A model generated the notes under the pieces. That model was given only the letters and a program-made list of their open reading frames with translations, did no database searches and was not told the DNA's origin. This document shows positions 29,429 to 39,063 of a stretch of 64,000 nucleotides of DNA, one piece after another. The stretch is from Bog-756 sp963725275 (lineage in GTDB: Bacteria > Actinomycetota > Acidimicrobiia > Acidimicrobiales > RAAP-2): the NCBI GenBank assembly GCA_963725275.1, contig CAVRXS010000003.1:62001-126000 (forward strand), given 5' to 3'. The translations under genes were made by a program, and so were the position numbers. Position 1 is the stretch's first letter; each line of letters begins with the position of its first letter.

Positions 29429-30382
29429 TCAGACCTGGCCAGACTCCGGCCGACCGGCCACCCGGAACCCCACATTCCCGCTGGAGCTGTCGGGCTCACT
29501 CCCGAACCGGGCAGACACCCGGTAGCGGCGGCAGTACGACGAATGGCAGAGGTAGGAACCGCCGCGCTGGACGCGCAGTGAGCCGGTCTGCGGTCCGACC
29601 GGTGCCTCGACCGGGGATGCCCGGTAGTACGTGGTGTCGAGCCAGTCAGCGCACCATTCCCATACATTGCCGCACACGTTGTAGAGGCCGAATCCGTTGG
29701 GGTCGAAGGCATCGACTGGCGCGGTGCCGCGACACCCGTCCGCCTCGGTGTTCCCCCCGGGAAAGTCACCCTGGAAGATGTTCATCCGGTGGACTCCCTG
29801 CGGTTCGAGTTGGTCACCCCAGGGAAACGGCTGGCCGTCCAGTCCGCCCCGGGCGGCCGCCTCCCACTCGGCCTCCGTGGGCAGGTGGGTCCCTGTCCAG
29901 GCGCAGTAGGCCTGGGCGTCGTTCCACGAGACGTGGACGACTGGATGCCCCGGACGGTCAGCGGTGTCCGAACCGGGCCCCTCCGGGTGACACCAATCGG
30001 CCCCCATCACCTGGCGCCACCATGGCGCGCCCTCGACCCCCCGGGTGGGAGGAAACTCGTCGGGAAGCAGTCCCCCGAAAACGAAGGACCACCCGTACTC
30101 CTCGGCGTCGGTTCGCCAGCCGGTGGCGTCGACGAACTCGGCGAACTGGCTGTTGCTGACGGCGAAGCGGTCGATCCGGAACGGGGTGAGGACCACCTGG
30201 TGGACCGGTCCCTCGCCGTCGCCCGGGTAGGACCACTCGGACTCGTCGCCGATCCGGTACTGGCCGCCGGGAATCGTGACCATGCTGACCGGCGCCCGCC
30301 CATCTGCGGGCGGCAGATCGCCGTTTACCGCGGGGCGCCGGGACTCGTTCCCATGGCTGGGGGAGCAACACGGATTCGGCAT
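29429..30382 (-). CDS. Formylglycine-generating enzyme (sulfatase-modifying factor)
   Basis: This 317-residue enzyme oxidises a Cys in sulfatases to formylglycine. Core motifs are PGGQYRIGDE, HPVVHVSWNDAQAYCAWTG, LPTEAEWEAAARGG, NVWEWCADWL and SYLCHSSYCRRYR, where C279 and C284 are the copper-binding active-site pair. The final SSSGNVGFRV is typical. There is no signal peptide, so modification takes place in the cytoplasm. A type-I sulfatase that it could modify is encoded upstream on the same strand; a truncated ABC-exporter gene lies in between. Confidence 0.92.
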   Translation of the reverse strand: MPNPCCSPSHGNESRRPAVNGDLPPADGRAPVSMVTIPGGQYRIGDESEWSYPGDGEGPVHQVVLTPFRIDRFAVSNSQFAEFVDATGWRTDAEEYGWSFVFGGLLPDEFPPTRGVEGAPWWRQVMGADWCHPEGPGSDTADRPGHPVVHVSWNDAQAYCAWTGTHLPTEAEWEAAARGGLDGQPFPWGDQLEPQGVHRMNIFQGDFPGGNTEADGCRGTAPVDAFDPNGFGLYNVCGNVWEWCADWLDTTYYRASPVEAPVGPQTGSLRVQRGGSYLCHSSYCRRYRVSARFGSEPDSSSGNVGFRVAGRPESGQV

Positions 30383-30423
30383 GCGGTCAGGGTAACCGGC
30401 ACCACGAGTTCGATCAGGCGCGG

Positions 30424-31644
30424 CTACTCCCCGCCTGTCGGTACCACTGGCAGTCCCGCGCTTGCCGTTCCGGGACTCGAGTCATCGGGCCCGACGGTTC
30501 CGGCGTCCGCGGTGGACACCGCCGAGGGCTGGAGGGTTCGACCGGGATAGCAGACTTCGAGTCGGTCCACCCGGAGAGACGAGGCGCCGGGGTCGGGAAC
30601 GTCGAGTCGGCGCCCGCGAGCCGGTGCCGGCCGCTCGAGCACGCAGAACACGTCCTCGGCCGCCTTCATCCCCTCGGCGCTGGCGTGATAGTTGGTACCG
30701 AGGAGACGGAGGGAGGTAGGCCTCGGGGGCCAGAACGAGAACGAACAGGGCGGTGGCCAGGCTCAGATGGCCGCCGAGGAGGCGGAGTCCGACAGTCACG
30801 GCCACCAGTACCACCGAGAAGGTGGCCAGCAGCTCGAGGATGAGGGACGAGAGGAACGCCACCTTCAAGGTGGCCATGGTCGCCGTCCGGTAGCGGTTAG
30901 TGACGTCACGGACCGCCACCACTTGGGCCTTAGCCCGACCGAAGGCTTTGAGGGTGGGAAGCCCGGCAACGACGTCGAGAAAGTGGCCGGCCAGGCGGTG
31001 GAGGAGGCGGGCCTGGCGCTGCATGCGAGCCTTGGTCCAGGCCCCCACCAGTGCCATGAACAGCGGGATCAGCGGGACTGTGACAGCAATGATCACCGCC
31101 GAGATCCAGTCGGCCCCCAACACCACGATGACGACGGTGACCGGGACGATCACGCCCAGAAACAGTTGTGGGAGGTACCGGGAGAAATAGCTGTCGAGGG
31201 CGTCGATTCCGCTGGTGGCGAGGATCACCAGACTGCCGGAGCGTTCACCGTCGATACCGGAGGGCCCGAGCTGGGTGATCCTCTCCACGAGGGCAGTGCG
31301 CGGGTCCGATTTGGCCGATGCCTGGCCGAGGCGCGCTGGGCGGTGCGTTCCCAGAGCCAGGCCAGCAGCGAGCGACCGAGGATGACCATGGCCAGCAGCG
31401 ATACCAGCGTGCGAACGTCCGTCACGCCTCGATGATGCACGACGACGTCGGAAATGGTGTTGGCGATGAGCCAGGCCTGGGCCACCACGAGGGCGGTCGT
31501 CATACCGCCCAGGAGGACGGTCAACACCAGGTACCGGCGGGTCCCCCGCGTGTCGTGCAGAAGGCGGGGATCGATGGGACCGGATCGGCGCCGGGCAGCG
31601 GTTCCCGATGGCCCGGTACGTTGTCGCACCCATCGGGGCGTCAT
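30424..31644 (-). pseudogene. Truncated, frameshifted CydD-like ABC exporter gene
   Basis: Three overlapping frames carry parts of a CydD-type thiol-reductant exporter. These are the start of the membrane domain (YLVLTVLLGGMTTALVVAQ), the rest of it (DSYFSRYLPQLFLGVIVPV, LPTLKAFGRAKAQ, FVLVLAPEAYLP) and a short piece of ATPase domain beginning HASAEGMKAAEDVF. The frame changes at ~31314-31336 and ~30709-30717. The gene ends before any Walker A motif, so no ATP-binding site is encoded. No cydC, cydA or cydB is nearby. It reads as a decayed remnant between the formylglycine enzyme and the sulfatase. Confidence 0.7.
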
Positions 31645-31761
31645 CCCGCACGACGTTCTGGTCCTATGTTCGCTGAGCGGGGGTCAACGATGCTCGCTCA
31701 CCGTAGGTGCCATCGGTCGGGCGCAATGCATGCTCGTGCTAAGCGCAGTCAAGTCGGCTCC

Positions 31762-34116
31762 CTATTGGATGGCTGTCGCCACCCGCATGAGCTCTTCAGG
31801 GGAAATCAGATGGTCATGGCTGTCATCGCCGATCTGCAGCTCGACCCACCTGACTGTCCCGGTGAACCGGCTGGACTCGCTGGTGTAGTCCTCACTGACC
31901 GGAGTACCCGTGTCCACTCCCAGGTCGCAGGTCTCGTCGCCCGAATAGATCATCGGCACGGTGGCGTCGATGCGCCCCTCACCGACCTTCTTGCCATCGA
32001 TGAACAGCGTGGTGGTCCCGCCCTTGGCCAGGCCGCCGCCGTCGTACGCGAACTCCATCCGGACCTGGTGCTTCCCGGCCGGAACCTTCTCCGATCCCTC
32101 GACGTAGAACCGCATGAGCCCGGCCAGGTTGTGGCAGTACTTGGGTTTTCCGTTGTGGAGGTAGAAGCTCCAACCTGCGAATGCGCCGCCCTGAGCGATG
32201 ACCACCCCATCGGCGCCATCCGCGGGGACCTCGACTTCGGCAGTGACCGAATGCGATTTGTTCTTGAGGTTGAGAACTGAGTTCTCGCTGAGCCGTGTCA
32301 TCCCTTCGTAGAGGAGCTGCGCGTTGCCCTTGATCAGCAGCGGCCTACCGGCGATGTCCGAGTTGAATCGCTCGATCCTCCGGTCGTCGAGTGGCAGCAC
32401 GTTGTACCTGACGGCCTCGATGAGCCAGAGACGCTGGAGATCCTTCAGCCTGTCGGGATGCTCGGCGGCGAGATCGTGGGCCTGGGACCAGTCCGTTGTC
32501 GTGTCATAGAGCTCCCAGACATCGTCGTCGAGGGCGGGTAGCTCAGCCCCGAACAACCAGGGGGTGCTGTGCCGGGTGACCGCCGACCAGCCCTTGTGGT
32601 AGATCCCGCGGTTGCAGGCCACCTCGAAGTACTGGGTCTCGCGACGATCGGGCGCCGACCCGTCCTCGAACGCGTAGGCCATCGACACCCCGTGCAGGGG
32701 CATCTGCTGAATGCCGTGAACGAAGGTCGGCTCGGGGATCCCGGCCACGTCGAGGATGGTCGCTCCCACGTCGATGAGGTGGTGGAACTGGCTGCGCACC
32801 TCGCCCTGGGCGGCGAACCCGACGGGCCAGTGGACGATGGTCCCTACTCTCGTGCCGCCGAAGTGTGATGCGACCTGTTTGGTCCACTGCAAGGGAGTGT
32901 TCATGGCCAGCGCCCAGCCGACGGCATAGTGGTTGTATGAGGCCGGCGTCCCGAATTCGTCGATCCGGGAGGCCATGAACTCGTCGGTCTCGAAGTCAGC
33001 GGCTCCGTTGAGGGAGATGATCTCGTTGAACGTGCCGGTCGGGGTCCCTTCGGCGCTGGCGCCGTTGTCCCCGATGATCAGGTAGATCAGCGTGTCATCG
33101 AGCAGACCGAGCTCCTCGAGCGCGTCCATCAGTCGCCCAATCTGATGGTCGGTGTGCTCGAGGAATCCTGCATAGATCTCCATCTGGCGCGCCAACACCG
33201 GCTTGAGCACATCGGAGATGTCGTCCCACGCCTGGATCTCTGCCGGTCGCGCCGTGAGATCGGTACCCTCGGGTACCACTCCCATCTCGATCTGACGGGC
33301 AAGGGTCTCGGTCCGGAGAGTGTCCCATCCGGCGTCGAAACGACCCCTGTACTTGTCGCTCCACCCAGGCGGGACGTGGTGTGGAGCGTGGGTGGCGCCG
33401 GGAGCGAAGTATATGAAGAACGGCTTGTCCGGCATGAGCGACTTCTGGCGGTGGACCCACGCAATGGCGTGGTCGGTCAGGTCCTCAGTGAAGTGGTAGC
33501 CCTCTTCGGGTGTCTTCGGAGGCTCGATGGGTGACGTGCCCTCATAGAGTGCCGGATACCACTGGTTGGTCTCGGCGCCCACGAAGCCGTAGAAGTACTC
33601 GAAACCGCTGCCCGTCGGCCACTGCGTATAGGGACCCATCGGGCTGGTCTCCCACACCGGCACTTCGTGGCACTTGCCGAACTGGGCCGTGCTGTACCCG
33701 TTGAGGCGCAACGTCTCGGGGATCGGTGCCGCACTGTCCGGTCGGATCGAGTTGTAGCCGGGTGCGGAGGTTGCGATCTCGGTGATGCCTCCCATGCCCA
33801 CCGAGTGGTGGTTCCGTGCAGTCAACAAGGACTGGCGGGACGGCGAGCACAGGGCAGTGGTGTGAAAGCGGTTGAAACGCAGCCCGTGAGCGGCGAGCTT
33901 CTCTGCATTCGGGGTCTGACACGGCCCTCCGAACGCCGAGGATGCTCCGAATCCGACGTCGTCGATCATCACGACGAGCACGTTCGGCGCACCACCAGGG
34001 GGCCGGAGGGGTTCGATCGGTGGAAAGGAGGTGTCTGGGTCCTTTGCATCATAGGTGGTCAGTCCCACGTGTCCCTTGTGGGGAATTGGCAGGTTGGTGC
34101 GCGCGATCTCAGCCAT
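31762..34116 (-). CDS. Type-I sulfatase (arylsulfatase-like)
   Basis: The 784-residue protein hydrolyses a sulfate ester. The modification site is C90-S-P-S-R (ALCSPSRQSLL). The metal-binding DDVGFG (from D52) and IIGDNGASAEG, and the lysine/histidine regions FGKCHEVP and APGATHAPHH, complete the alkaline-phosphatase-fold site. A C-terminal ~170-residue beta-rich domain follows. I see no clear N-terminal signal peptide, so it may be cytoplasmic or exported another way. The ATG has AAAGGAGA upstream. It overlaps the 88-residue gene before it, and its modifying enzyme is two genes downstream. Confidence 0.92.
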   Translation of the reverse strand: MAEIARTNLPIPHKGHVGLTTYDAKDPDTSFPPIEPLRPPGGAPNVLVVMIDDVGFGASSAFGGPCQTPNAEKLAAHGLRFNRFHTTALCSPSRQSLLTARNHHSVGMGGITEIATSAPGYNSIRPDSAAPIPETLRLNGYSTAQFGKCHEVPVWETSPMGPYTQWPTGSGFEYFYGFVGAETNQWYPALYEGTSPIEPPKTPEEGYHFTEDLTDHAIAWVHRQKSLMPDKPFFIYFAPGATHAPHHVPPGWSDKYRGRFDAGWDTLRTETLARQIEMGVVPEGTDLTARPAEIQAWDDISDVLKPVLARQMEIYAGFLEHTDHQIGRLMDALEELGLLDDTLIYLIIGDNGASAEGTPTGTFNEIISLNGAADFETDEFMASRIDEFGTPASYNHYAVGWALAMNTPLQWTKQVASHFGGTRVGTIVHWPVGFAAQGEVRSQFHHLIDVGATILDVAGIPEPTFVHGIQQMPLHGVSMAYAFEDGSAPDRRETQYFEVACNRGIYHKGWSAVTRHSTPWLFGAELPALDDDVWELYDTTTDWSQAHDLAAEHPDRLKDLQRLWLIEAVRYNVLPLDDRRIERFNSDIAGRPLLIKGNAQLLYEGMTRLSENSVLNLKNKSHSVTAEVEVPADGADGVVIAQGGAFAGWSFYLHNGKPKYCHNLAGLMRFYVEGSEKVPAGKHQVRMEFAYDGGGLAKGGTTTLFIDGKKVGEGRIDATVPMIYSGDETCDLGVDTGTPVSEDYTSESSRFTGTVRWVELQIGDDSHDHLISPEELMRVATAIQ

Positions 34117-34375
34117 GGGAATCTCCTTTCGAATTCACGCCCTTCGAATATGGATTCTCCGATTGAGGCGACGGTGCTGGGTTGAGGGATACGAGCTCGA
34201 TATTGAGATCCCGAAGCAGCTCAAGCGTGCTGTGCAGGCGCGCCTGATCAGTGACCCACCCGACCAGATGGGTCAGGCCACGGTCGCACCTGCTGAGCTC
34301 GAATCCATCGATTGCAGCAATCAACGTTGGGCTCAGCCGTCCCCGTACAACGATTTCGAAACTTCCAGCATCCAA
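34109..34375 (-). CDS. Small soluble protein translated ahead of the sulfatase
   Basis: A TTG with GAAAGGA six bases upstream opens 88 residues whose stop lies inside the sulfatase start (8-base overlap). The core reads FEIVVRGRLSPTLIAAIDGF, then THLVGWVTDQARLHSTLELL and RDLNIELVSLN. This looks like a compact alpha/beta domain that recurs as small actinobacterial proteins next to various enzymes. Function is unknown. A longer frame upstream exists but is low-complexity and lacks a ribosome-binding site. Confidence 0.55.
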   Translation of the reverse strand: MDAGSFEIVVRGRLSPTLIAAIDGFELSRCDRGLTHLVGWVTDQARLHSTLELLRDLNIELVSLNPAPSPQSENPYSKGVNSKGDSHG

Positions 34376-35036
34376 GAGGATCCTTTCGGTTGTCGTAGGG
34401 CTCTGTGATGAGACAAGGGGGGCAGCACGGCATCCAGTCGGTCCAACTGACGCTGCAACCACCGTTCCGCCCTTGATGACGCCAGAATCCGGGAGCGAGC
34501 ACACGGACAGGCCAGATCGTGAGGAGGTCGACCGCTCACCACCTCCATCGTGGATTCGATAGCCGGCAAAGTCGTCATCCCTGGAGGGTGATCGTGGGTT
34601 CTGACCCCAAGAGGTCAGAACCGTCTCGGGTTGCCGTTCGTTACTCGGACGAGCCCGATGCGATCCCAGTGCGCCACGCGTCAGAGCCTGCGGCAGTCCC
34701 AATCAATGCTGCGCTGTGAAGCAGCGAGACCCAACGGCGAAACAACACCCGGCGGCCGGCAACATGCCGGTATTGACGTGTACCGGTTCGCATGCATGGT
34801 CATTCGACGCCATGGACCCCACCTGACATTGGGTAACTGCGCTCACGGAGCGTGGTGTCGCCGACAGTCTCCGTCGTCACCCGGAGAGGATGAACGGCTC
34901 AGACGATCATCCTCAGTAGATGACGACGGGGCGGGGCAGGGCGCTCAGGATGGTCGGACAACGGGCGGACCGGCCGCGTCACAGTGGTGGCGATTCAGGC
35001 GCCGTCGCGCGATCCCTCCTCGCAAAGGAGCATCAC
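34376..35036. other. Intergenic stretch without a convincing gene
   Basis: About 660 bases separate the leftward sulfatase set from the rightward small membrane gene. Open frames here overlap one another, are rich in Arg/Ser/Pro and lack ribosome-binding sites. Base composition looks more balanced than in the core genes. It probably holds divergent promoters, but I can name none. Confidence 0.4.
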
Positions 35037-35222
35037 ATGTGGTTCGGAGTGGGGATCGTCGGCCTGATCATCTGGATTGCCATAGCGTTCTGGCCGGCCA
35101 GAGTCGCTCATCGCAAGGGGCATAGCTTCGTCGGCTACTTCCTGCTCAGCATCTTGTTCTTCCCGCTCGCCCTCATGCTCGCCTACGTCGTGCGGGACCG
35201 CCGAGGGGTCCCTGTCGTCTAG
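35037..35222 (+). CDS. Small two-helix membrane protein
   Basis: The 61 residues begin MWFGVGIVGLIIWIAIAFWP, then a basic loop RVAHRKGHSFVGYF, then a second helix LLSILFFPLALMLAYVV ending VRDRRG. The ATG has AAAGGAG 8 bases upstream, a strong signal in this genome. This topology (helix, RKG-containing loop, helix) is that of many short actinobacterial membrane peptides. Function is unknown. It precedes the large regulator gene by ~195 bases. Confidence 0.7.
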   Translation: MWFGVGIVGLIIWIAIAFWPARVAHRKGHSFVGYFLLSILFFPLALMLAYVVRDRRGVPVV

Positions 35223-35416
35223 TTGGGGAGATCTCGCCGTAACAGACCTCTCACGCTCGCGCCGCATAGACTGGGATACGACGTCCTCCGGAACTGGCGC
35301 TGCTACCACGGTGCGGTTGCCCCAGCGCCGCCTCTCGACGTGCGTTTGCTTGCGACGGCACGCCCTGAGTGCCGGTCGGGCCAAAAGCACCCGTGACCTG
35401 CACCGAGTAGCGTCGG

Positions 35417-38023
35417 ATGGTGTTGACTGCTCTTTCAGCACCCTCCCACGCCGTTGATCGCCCCGCACTGAGGCACCAGCTGGATGAGGCCCTCGTCCAC
35501 CCCCTGACCCTGATCGTGGCTCCTGCCGGCACAGGCAAGACGGTTCTCCTCAGCCAGTGGGCAATGAGCCACCCCGAGCTGGACTTCGTCTGGTTGGACA
35601 TCGCAGAGGCCGACGACGATCCCGTCCGCTTCTCCGAGCGATTCATTCACAGACTCGCCGCCGTCAATCCGGACCTCGCCGATCTGGCGGAATTGACCTC
35701 ATTACACGGTGGGGGACTGGGTGCGCCGTTGCTCGAAGCGCTCGAGGCGCAGATGGCCACGCTCCCCGAGGTGATCATCATCTTCGATGACCTCCACAAT
35801 CTGTCCAATTCCACTCTCATTTCCGATCTTGGCCGCCTTGTCGACGTCATTCCACCCAATATCCATCTGGTCCTCTCGACGCGAACCGATCTTCCGATCG
35901 CATGGAGCCGTCATCGGATGAATGACCAACTGACCGAGATCCGCCAATCCGATCTGGCCCTCGACGACACCGACTCTGCCGTCCTACTCGAGAACATCAC
36001 CGGCCGGTCTCTCGGGACCGACCGAGTGGCCAACCTGGTCGCCCGGACAGAGGGATGGGCCGCAGGGCTGCAATTGGCCGGCATGACCCTCAGGCTGTAC
36101 GACGATTCGGACGAGTTCATCACCCAGTTCAGCGGGGACGACCGACTGATCGTCGACTACCTCAGCGAGGAGGTGCTTCAGGCCCAACCGGACGATCGCC
36201 GTGACACCCTCCTTCGTGTCTCCGTGTTGGACACGATGTGTGCCGATCTGGTCGCTCATCTCACCGGCGAGCAAAAGCCCCAGCTCATCCTTGAAGAGTT
36301 GGAGAGCGAGTCGATGTTCCTCGTGCCGCTGGACACTCGGCGTCAATGGTTTCGCTTCCACCATCTGTTTCGCGACATGTTGCGCTTTACCCTCCGGGCA
36401 GAGCAGCCCGCCTCCGAGACCCGTTTGCTCAATCAAGCTGCGTCGTGGCATCTCGATCGAGGGGAGTTGAGCTCCGGAGTCGAGTACCTGCTTCGGGCGC
36501 AGAACTGGGACGGTGTGCTCGAGGTGATCATGGCCCGTGGCTCTGAGGTGTTCGAAAAGGGCGAGATGGCCACCGTCATTCGCTGGATCTCTCGGGTTCC
36601 AGAGTCCGCGAGAGCAGAAAGGCATGACGTCAGCCTTCTCCTTGGCATCCTGATGGGCATGGAAGGACAGGCCGCTGGCGCAGCCGACATTCTGGGACGA
36701 GTGGCGACCCGCTCCGACGCGTCAGATGGTGAGCGGGTTTGTGCTCAGGCCTTCCTGGCTGCTCAAGTCCAATGGCAGCCCCGCTCCGATGTCTCCGTCG
36801 CCTTGGCCATCGGTGCCCTCGAGCTGCTCGACCATATTGGTAGTGCTCGGATCCCCGCCATCATGAATTTGACGCATCCGCAGTCACTCGAGACCATGAC
36901 CACTCTTTCGTGTGGTCGGGCACACTTCCAAGCTGGTGATACCAACCTGGCCCGTGACTGGCTCGACCGGGGACTGGCGAGCAGGGGAGCAACCTATCCG
37001 ATCTGGATGATCAGCGGCCTTGGCTCCCTCGGCCTTCTCGAAGCCTGGTGTGGGAATACCGAGAGAGCAAGAGCCATCGCAGAGGAAGCCTTGGCGATTG
37101 CCAAAGAAGTGGGCCTGTTGGCTCATCCGTCGGCCTCCGAAGCGTACCTGACCACCACTCTCGTCGCTTTGGAATATGGCGAGCCTGGTCGCGCCTCGCT
37201 GTCGCTTCACGAGGGCATAGTGAGGGCTGAGGCCAATCGACGCAGCCAGGTTTCGTGGTTCGGCCACCTCGAGAAGGCACTCCTTCAGGAGGCGGATGGC
37301 AAGCGAGAACAAGCGATGCTGACGACCCTCTCAACCAGAAGCGACCTAGGGGCGCCGCCGCCGCCCATTGTTGCCGATCGACTTCTTGCACTTCAGGGGC
37401 GACTGCTTCGCCTCGGCGGGTCCCCTGAGCGCGCGTTACACACCCTTGGCAACCCGATCTCGTACACAGCGGAGCTGGCATTCGAGTGCGCTGCGACGGC
37501 ACTTACGCTGGGCGACCACCAGCGAGCCCGGAAGTTCGTCCATTCACTAGCAGAGCCGTCCGAGCAACATCAACCACTGGCAGCGGTGCAAGGTCTGATC
37601 CTTGATGCATGGCTAAACGAGGTTGAGGGTTCCAATGACGACCTCCAACGGCACCTCAACGAAGCGATGGCGATTGCGGAGCGCCACTTGCTGGTCGAAG
37701 TGTTTCTGCGAGCGGGACCTACGTTCCTGCGCCTGATCTCAGATCGTTACGATGGCCATTCCGCTTTTCGAAGCCGGATCCTCCGGCGGAGTCACGAGGG
37801 GGCCTTGCCATCTCCTGGAATCGAGCTCGTGGAGCCTCTAACCGACCGGGAACTCGAGATCCTTTCCTCCCTTCCAAGCCGATTCACCAATACCGAGCTC
37901 GCCGACCATTTCTATGTGTCGGTCAATACCATCAAGACCCACATGGCTCACATCTACCGGAAGCTTGGTGTCCCGAACCGCAATGGAGCCATCTCTCGTG
38001 CCCGGCAGATCGGGCTGCTCTGA
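35417..38023 (+). CDS. MalT/LuxR-type large ATP-binding transcriptional regulator
   Basis: The 868-residue protein has an N-terminal STAND-type ATPase with Walker A APAGTGKT (35-42) and Walker B EVIIIFDDLH (118-127). A long TPR-like helical middle follows, and a C-terminal LuxR helix-turn-helix (LTDRELEILSSLPSRFTNTE, then YVSVNTIKTHMAHIYRKLG). MalT-like regulators switch on when a ligand and ATP drive oligomerisation. The ligand is unknown. The gene lies at the centre of the accessory island and could control the flanking membrane-protein genes. TAGCGT ends 6 bases before an in-frame GTG at codon 2, so translation may begin there without a leader. Confidence 0.88.
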   Translation: MVLTALSAPSHAVDRPALRHQLDEALVHPLTLIVAPAGTGKTVLLSQWAMSHPELDFVWLDIAEADDDPVRFSERFIHRLAAVNPDLADLAELTSLHGGGLGAPLLEALEAQMATLPEVIIIFDDLHNLSNSTLISDLGRLVDVIPPNIHLVLSTRTDLPIAWSRHRMNDQLTEIRQSDLALDDTDSAVLLENITGRSLGTDRVANLVARTEGWAAGLQLAGMTLRLYDDSDEFITQFSGDDRLIVDYLSEEVLQAQPDDRRDTLLRVSVLDTMCADLVAHLTGEQKPQLILEELESESMFLVPLDTRRQWFRFHHLFRDMLRFTLRAEQPASETRLLNQAASWHLDRGELSSGVEYLLRAQNWDGVLEVIMARGSEVFEKGEMATVIRWISRVPESARAERHDVSLLLGILMGMEGQAAGAADILGRVATRSDASDGERVCAQAFLAAQVQWQPRSDVSVALAIGALELLDHIGSARIPAIMNLTHPQSLETMTTLSCGRAHFQAGDTNLARDWLDRGLASRGATYPIWMISGLGSLGLLEAWCGNTERARAIAEEALAIAKEVGLLAHPSASEAYLTTTLVALEYGEPGRASLSLHEGIVRAEANRRSQVSWFGHLEKALLQEADGKREQAMLTTLSTRSDLGAPPPPIVADRLLALQGRLLRLGGSPERALHTLGNPISYTAELAFECAATALTLGDHQRARKFVHSLAEPSEQHQPLAAVQGLILDAWLNEVEGSNDDLQRHLNEAMAIAERHLLVEVFLRAGPTFLRLISDRYDGHSAFRSRILRRSHEGALPSPGIELVEPLTDRELEILSSLPSRFTNTELADHFYVSVNTIKTHMAHIYRKLGVPNRNGAISRARQIGLL

Positions 38024-38251
38024 GACGGGGACACCCAGACCGACGACGCGTCATCTCCAGCGCCGCATCGAAGTCCTGCTCAAAGTCACCCCCCGAGGGT
38101 GATGCCATCCAGTTCCGAGCATGGTTCGATCTCTTCACAAGCTTCTGCGTCCGATGACGAATTGGGATGCGCCGTCATGCGGCACACCTCAGACGTCCGA
38201 GACGGCGGAGGCACAGGCTGTCAACATCAAACACAAAGGAAGGACGCATCG

Positions 38252-38647
38252 GTGATCGCTTACACCTACCCCCTCGCTGACCTGTTCGGGACAATGCTGG
38301 GACTCTTCATCTTCTTCATCTGGTTCTGGCTTCTCATCGTCGTGTTCTCGGACATCTTCCGGAGTCACGACCTTGGAGGCGGTGCCAAGATGCTCTGGGT
38401 CCTGTTCGTGATCATCCTGCCCTTTCTCGGCATCTTCATCTACCTGATCGCTCGGGGCGGCAAGATGCACGAGCGCGAGGCAGCTCAGGCGGCTCAGCAG
38501 AAACAGGCCTTCGATGCCTACGTCAAGGACGCGGCGGGGACCGGGACCAGCTCGACGGAGCAACTGGCAAAGCTGGCTGACCTCAAGCAGCAAGGTGTCC
38601 TCACCGATGCGGAGTTCGAGTCGGAGAAGGCGAAGATCCTAGCATGA
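38252..38647 (+). CDS. PLDc_N-SHOCT membrane protein, copy 1
   Basis: A GTG with AAGGAAGGA upstream gives 131 residues. The N-terminal half has two helices of the PLDc_N type (FIFFIWFWLLIVVFSDIFRS, then LWVLFVIILPFLGIFIYLIA) and IARGGKMHER at the membrane edge. A Gln/Ala coiled linker leads to a C-terminal SHOCT domain (LAKLADLKQQGVLTDAEFES). These proteins are common in actinobacteria and have no firm function. A close paralog at 45298-45691 carries a frameshift, and this copy shows what the intact sequence should be. Confidence 0.82.
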   Translation: MIAYTYPLADLFGTMLGLFIFFIWFWLLIVVFSDIFRSHDLGGGAKMLWVLFVIILPFLGIFIYLIARGGKMHEREAAQAAQQKQAFDAYVKDAAGTGTSSTEQLAKLADLKQQGVLTDAEFESEKAKILA

Positions 38648-38872
38648 TGCCGTCGTCATTCGTCGGGCCTGCCATCCCGGATTGACGCGTAATAGCCGAA
38701 ATGGACTCCGCGACCCAACCCCGGTACTAGTGGTCGACTTATGGCCGGGCATTTCCGTGAAGGCTGACAGCACGAAGTCATCGTGCGAGCAATCGACAAC
38801 AGCGGTGGCAATCGATGCCAACTGAGAGCGCTGCGGGGCTACCGACCAGACACCGAGGACACGAGGAGATCT

Positions 38873-38962
38873 GTGTATTACATCGGAGGATTCATCTTTT
38901 TCGCCATGGCCATCTTGTTGGTGGTCGTATTCGTCCGCAAGTTCCGCCAGAGCAATGACTGA
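38873..38962 (+). CDS. 29-residue single-helix membrane peptide (MYYIG family), copy 1
   Basis: A GTG with GAGGAG five bases upstream opens 29 residues: MYYIGGFIFFAMAILLVVVF followed by VRKFRQSND. It is one hydrophobic helix with a basic cytoplasmic end. A homolog with the same YYIG start, the same AMAI/VLVV core and the same basic tail occurs at 45838, again just after a PLDc_N-SHOCT gene. The repeated sequence, context and ribosome-binding site argue that it is really translated. I know of no named family. Confidence 0.65.
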   Translation: MYYIGGFIFFAMAILLVVVFVRKFRQSND

Positions 38963-39063
38963 GCTCCGGTCTGTGCCCGGGACGTATCTCCGGTGCGCAC
39001 CGGGGAGTTTGATCCCGACGCGGGATCCGCGCTGCAGGGGTCGAAGGGTGGCGGCGGTCTAAC

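Noticed and set aside
34631..35036. Possible protein of ~160 residues upstream of the small two-helix membrane gene
   Set aside because: Low-complexity Arg/Ser content, no ribosome-binding site, and it overlaps the well-supported 35037 gene.
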